Positions 61,401 through 64,000 of a DNA stretch of 64,000 nucleotides are shown one piece after another (within the stretch, counting starts at the first letter, position 1; each line of letters starts with the position of its first letter). The stretch lies in contig JAYKAV010003066.1 of assembly GCA_035582835.1 (NCBI GenBank), forward strand, positions 1,112,122 through 1,176,121, read 5' to 3'. The notes below the pieces were generated by a model. That model was not told where the DNA came from and ran no database searches. It saw only the letters and a list, made by a program, of their open reading frames with translations. Origin of the DNA: Phoebastria nigripes. Lineage: Eukaryota; Chordata; Aves; Procellariiformes; Diomedeidae. Made by a program: the position numbers and the translations under genes.

Positions 61401-63920
61401 GAAAACAAAGGAACCCACTAGACGTCAGGTTCAATTGTTTCAGAATGGATTTTGATAAGACAGACTTCTTCTTGTATTACAGCTACTTATTTTAAGGACA
61501 ATTGCAATGCCCCTAGAATAGTAATAATAAGAAGTTGGCTTTGTTTTCCTAAAGAACTGGATTTACAAATGCCTTGGGACTGTTGTCACTAAAAGCCTGG
61601 AAAGCCTGTGTGCTGAAACACTGACCTAATTACAGGGAGAACGTAACAATCTGTAGGTTTCATAAGGGGAAATCCTGATTCCCACCCAGCCTTCAGTAGC
61701 AAGAACAGTCCACTGTATGAAATATTATTTTCCTTATGTTCACTGCTTTATTTATGTGAAGTGATATTTTTGTTTTCTAGGTCATATGCTGCTGAACTTA
61801 AGCCATGGCAAGCAAGACTTCTTTAAAGAGATTGTGGAATCTTTTGCAAACAAGAGTGGTTCATTTACATTGTTTGATAGCCTGTTTGAGAGTGGAGCTT
61901 CTAGAGAGAGATCTTTTATTGGCATGGATGATATTGGAAATGTTAGTACACAAGCACCAGTGCAAGTGGAACTTAATAAATATGATATTGGTAAGAGGTG
62001 TTACTTTCTGAAACTCAATGCAACTTTCTGTACCAGAAGCTCTTCTACAAATACTTCATATTGCGGTAGAAGACAAATACCTGGAATAGCTGTCCAAAGT
62101 TGTCCTAATGTCCTAGGCAAGACTTAGACTTCATTGCAAAGTAAATAAGTGCTTCTTGAATAATTCCTTAAAGATTTTGGAGAAGTAAATAGGTTTGCTA
62201 AAAATAGTCACCTGTTGGACTGAATATGGTGAGGATGGAAGTGAAAGGAAATCTGAGAGTCACCCCCTCAGAAGCTTAAGGGGTTGATGGCTTGAGCACT
62301 CAGATAAACCGTCTACTTGATATGTTTGGCTAATTTGAAGTTTGTAATCTTTCATAAGTGAAAGTTGGAATCTTGATGCTCATTGGTCTGCAAAGTATCT
62401 TTGGCTGCTCTGACAGTGAAATGTGAAACCCAGCTTTGATCAGATGCAAGTCTTGCTGACTTGTAGGAAGTTGACATCTGCATGCAACTTTGTTTTTGCA
62501 TAGGTGCTGTTCGAATGCACAATGGCAGTCTCCAGCACCTTGTGTGGCTTGGCTTGCAGTGGAACTCTATGTCAGTCTTACCCCCAATGCGTAAATGGTT
62601 AAAACAGCTTTTTGACTTGCCCCAAGAAACATCAAGACTTGAGACAGATGCTCCTGAATCCATTTGCCTGTTGGACCTTGAAGTAAGTAAACTTTCCAAG
62701 TTCTTAAACATACTATAAAATTTAAGTTTTTTGGTATTTAATACCTTTTACTTATTTATTTATTTTTGCAAAAACAGGTGTTTCTACTTGGGGTGGTATT
62801 CGCTAGCAACTTACAGTTGCAAGAGAAGTTTAATTCTCACTACGGTGCACATCAGCCTCAATTCTTACCATTGCCAGTGTGCAAACAGCTCTATACTGAA
62901 AAGCAAAGATCCTGGTGGGATGCCGTTCGTACTCTTACCCAGAGAAAAACAACGTAAGGCTTTTTCAGTTTGGAAATGTTTGACCAAGCCTTTAGGCAGC
63001 TTCTGCTACAGCAGCTTGGATGGGTCCCAATAGATTCTTGTAAAATTCAATTTCTTTTTTTGACATATTTTGGACATTGAAGCTTTGTTGTAGTAGGGAC
63101 TTGATACACTTGAAAGATTTCTAAAAATGGAATTTTCATTTTCATTTCTAACAATGCATTTCTAAACTAGAGGCAGGTTAGGACTAAAACTGCGGGCTAT
63201 ATTCATCAAGCAAATGACATGTGAACAGATGAAAAATAGAGAATACTAATCAAGGAATGTTTCTTCTGATATTCAGACCAGGAACAGCAGCAAAACTGAG
63301 GCTTATTGTACAGCATGGAATAAGTACTCTGCGAACACTGGAGAAGCACGGCCTTCAACCTGCCGTAATTATACACTGGGCAAAAAGCCTGCAAAAAACA
63401 GTAAGCTGAGATTATTTTTAAATATGTAGAAGCCGAGGTGTGTTTTTCTCTTATTTTCCAAACTGTAAACAGGCGGGGGGAGGAGGGGGAATCAGATGGG
63501 AATATATTATTGAGAACTGTTATTTGTCAGGTGAATTAGTTGCTCTAGTCACCCTGTAAAGTACTCTGTCTTAAACTGTAGTGTTGTTTTCTACATGTAT
63601 GTTACTTTACATAGCTCTTGAGATAAACCCCCCGAGGTTTATCTCCAGTGTCAGAGAAGCACTCTTGGAACTTTTCAAGAAAATAGGAGAAAGATATGTA
63701 TGAATAGCATTTTGACTTAAGTTTGTTGAAATAACTTCAATTCCCTTTTCTTTACCAGGGCATTAGCCTTAACTCCTTCTATGACCAGAAGGAATACATT
63801 GGACGAAGTGTCTACTACTGGAAGAAAGTTTTGCCTATGCTGGAAACTATCAAAAAGAAGAGGAGTATTCCTGAACCTATTGATCCTCTCTTCAAACACT
63901 TCCATAGTGTAGATATTCAG
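52365..63920 (+). CDS. RANBP2: RANBP2 (Nup358) N-terminal part, exons 1-13, 3' incomplete
   Basis: Joining 13 exons (52365-52439, 55023-55090, 55569-55680, 56584-56736, 57576-57806, 58237-58382, 59907-60099, 60827-60917, 61781-61990, 62504-62682, 62778-62953, 63277-63400, 63759-63920) gives about 640 in-frame codons with consistent phases. The protein begins MMRRTKPEVERYVASVQ and matches the N-terminal alpha-helical/TPR domain of vertebrate RANBP2, including ERDPKAHRFLGQIYEAE, SVELNPTQKDLVLKIAELL, YWVERAAKLFPGSPAVY, NGSLQHLVWLGLQWNS and EYIGRSVYYWKKVLP. RANBP2 forms the cytoplasmic filaments of the nuclear pore, binds Ran and SUMOylated RanGAP1, and acts as a SUMO E3 ligase. The Ran-binding, zinc-finger, SUMO E3 and cyclophilin domains lie beyond the right edge. 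A single-copy gene in this order next to LIMS1 argues against an RGPD-type copy, a primate-specific family. Confidence 0.96.
52440..55022 (+). other. RANBP2: RANBP2 intron 1
   Basis: The start is CpG-rich, then AT-rich with T/G simple sequence at 53760-53814. No exon was recognised. Acceptor TTTTTTTCTCCTTCAG. Confidence 0.85.
53760..53814. repeat. T-rich (GTTT)n low-complexity tract
   Basis: Runs of T broken by G, including five GTTT units in a row, within RANBP2 intron 1. Confidence 0.9.
55023..55090 (+). CDS. RANBP2: RANBP2 exon 2
   Basis: Acceptor TCCTTCAG|AAATCAAT, donor GCTAAAAG|GTAACA; 68 nt, phase 0 to 2. It encodes KSMKGFLFAKMYFEIKEYEL and AK, matching the first helices of the TPR domain. 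Confidence 0.95.
55569..55680 (+). CDS. RANBP2: RANBP2 exon 3
   Basis: Acceptor CCCTCCATAG|GTATATAT, donor TACAAG|GTTAGT; 112 nt. It encodes a TPR-like segment, YISTYLNIQERDPKAHRFLG and QIYEAEDNIEKAFGCYK. The frame stays open about 60 codons into the intron, which I read as chance. Confidence 0.95.
56584..56736 (+). CDS. RANBP2: RANBP2 exon 4
   Basis: Acceptor AAAACTTAG|CGTTCTGT, donor TTGAAG|GTAAAT; 153 nt. It encodes RSVELNPTQKDLVLKIAELL and WVERAAKLFPGSPAVYRLK, completing the TPR unit begun in exon 3. Confidence 0.95.
57576..57806 (+). CDS. RANBP2: RANBP2 exon 5
   Basis: Acceptor TGTTTAACAG|GAGCAGTT; 231 nt. It encodes EQLLDCKGEDGWNQLFDLIQ to DWCSCVVETFE. The donor TTTGAG|GTGTTT is weak, but joining here to 58237 gives EYLESLQ in frame, as expected for RANBP2. 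Confidence 0.93.
58237..58382 (+). CDS. RANBP2: RANBP2 exon 6
   Basis: Acceptor TTCTTCTTTAG|GAATATCT, donor CTTGAAAG|GTACTG; 146 nt, phase 0 to 2. It encodes EYLESLQDLESDKSNWRA to DVQECRETLE. It is followed by a long A-run (58407-58429) and T/G-rich sequence in the intron. Confidence 0.94.
58407..58500. repeat. A23 homopolymer followed by T/G-rich low-complexity tract
   Basis: A run of 23 A (58407-58429), then, after a short AT-rich spacer, a stretch built of GTTTT, GGTTT and GTTTGTTT units to about 58500. It starts 24 bases after RANBP2 exon 6. Confidence 0.9.
59174..59251 (+). other. RANBP2: Candidate cassette exon 6b in RANBP2 intron 6
   Basis: A 78-nt stretch flanked by a plausible acceptor (TTGTCTTTTGTAAAG|CAATATT) and a good donor (CCCAA|GTATGT). 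Its length is a multiple of three and it is open in exactly the phase (2) left by exon 6. Inclusion would add 26 residues, SNILQSVNLEWVFEAIQTMD and EEYLMP, before FDRVLQSV of exon 7. The short block CTTCAGTCTGTTAA resembles CTTCAGTCAGTGAA in exon 7, hinting at an exon duplication. I do not recall this segment in human RANBP2. It may be a real cassette exon or a chance open stretch. Confidence 0.4.
59907..60099 (+). CDS. RANBP2: RANBP2 exon 7
   Basis: Acceptor CTACATTTTAG|TTTTGATC, donor TTCCAG|GTAAGT; 193 nt. It encodes FDRVLQSVKPYVNGADELSR to WRVVCELAAFCYLISFQ, a strongly helical stretch (LSRTFVEMKGQLYMHAG). Confidence 0.95.
60827..60917 (+). CDS. RANBP2: RANBP2 exon 8
   Basis: Acceptor CTTACTTCACCAG|GTTCCTAA, donor CAGTCTG|GTAATA; 91 nt, phase 0 to 1. 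It encodes VPKPKSKLIKGDQTGQDVLE and MLACDRKSQS. Confidence 0.94.
60918..61780 (+). other. RANBP2: RANBP2 intron 8
   Basis: About 0.9 kb with GT-AG borders. No exon, repeat family or RNA gene was recognised. Confidence 0.8.
61781..61990 (+). CDS. RANBP2: RANBP2 exon 9
   Basis: Acceptor TTGTTTTCTAG|GTCATATG, donor GATATTG|GTAAGA; 210 nt. It encodes HMLLNLSHGKQDFFKEIVES to VQVELNKYDI. Confidence 0.95.
62504..62682 (+). CDS. RANBP2: RANBP2 exon 10
   Basis: Acceptor GTTTTTGCATAG|GTGCTGTT, donor CTTGAA|GTAAGT; 179 nt. It encodes AVRMHNGSLQHLVWLGLQWN to ESICLLDLE. Confidence 0.95.
62778..62953 (+). CDS. RANBP2: RANBP2 exon 11
   Basis: Acceptor TTTTTGCAAAAACAG|GTGTTTCT, donor AAAACAAC|GTAAGG; 176 nt, phase 0 to 2. 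It encodes VFLLGVVFASNLQLQEKF to WWDAVRTLTQRKT. The intron before it is only 95 nt. Confidence 0.95.
63277..63400 (+). CDS. RANBP2: RANBP2 exon 12
   Basis: Acceptor TCTGATATTCAG|ACCAGGAA, donor AAAACA|GTAAGC; 124 nt. It encodes PGTAAKLRLIVQHGISTLRT to IIHWAKSLQKT. Confidence 0.95.
63620..63645. repeat. Inverted repeat, 10-bp perfect arms
   Basis: GAGATAAACC, six-base centre (CCCCGA), GGTTTATCTC, in RANBP2 intron 12. Confidence 0.9.
63759..63920 (+). CDS. RANBP2: RANBP2 exon 13 (last in window)
   Basis: Acceptor TTTCTTTACCAG|GGCATTAG, donor ATTCAG|GTACAG; 162 nt, phase 0. It encodes GISLNSFYDQKEYIGRSVYY to DPLFKHFHSVDIQ. The gene continues beyond the window. Confidence 0.95.
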
Positions 63921-64000
63921 GTACAGATTGATTAAGCCAAGGTTGAAGTAAGAGAGGGTCTATGTCAGAATCTTATATAGTTGTGGGATTTTTCTCTGCA

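Overview
This is a window of nuclear DNA from a bird. It holds CR1 LINE fragments with the typical 3' end (TCTATGATTCTATGA-like repeats), long introns with GT-AG borders, CpG-rich promoters, and exons that read as vertebrate genes. Two protein genes lie on the + strand in tandem: LIMS1 (PINCH1) and RANBP2 (Nup358). From memory, human LIMS1 and RANBP2 are neighbours in the same order and orientation. No gene was recognised on the - strand. I found no prokaryotic features, CRISPR array, tRNA or rRNA.

Layout. 1-28.6 kb is the 5' part of LIMS1. It holds a CpG island with a putative noncoding first exon (about 780-961) and two alternative coding first exons, 1b (13229-13335) and 1c (28600-28781). 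Both end in phase 2 and fit the phase of the common exon 2. 31.0-47.6 kb carries common exons 2 to 10 (325 residues, five LIM domains, the usual PINCH1 length). A competing last exon at 46854-47001 replaces the C terminus. The 3' UTR runs to about 48.9 kb. 48.9-51.7 kb is intergenic with an old CR1. 51.8-52.6 kb is the RANBP2 CpG island. 52.4-63.9 kb carries RANBP2 exons 1 to 13, about 640 codons of the N-terminal helical/TPR domain. The gene runs off the right edge.

The two genes are not one pathway. LIMS1 is a LIM-only adaptor of the ILK-PINCH-parvin complex at focal adhesions. RANBP2 is the large cytoplasmic-filament nucleoporin with SUMO E3 and Ran-binding activity; those later domains are outside this window.

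The most interesting observations are a 78-nt in-frame, splice-flanked open segment in RANBP2 intron 6 (59174-59251) that could be an unannotated cassette exon, the duplicated alternative last exons of LIMS1, the multiple LIMS1 start exons, and a perfect 13-bp-arm palindrome in the LIMS1 3' UTR. I see no sign of a wholly new biological system. Exon borders were placed by reading splice signals, phase and protein similarity by eye, without alignment tools.
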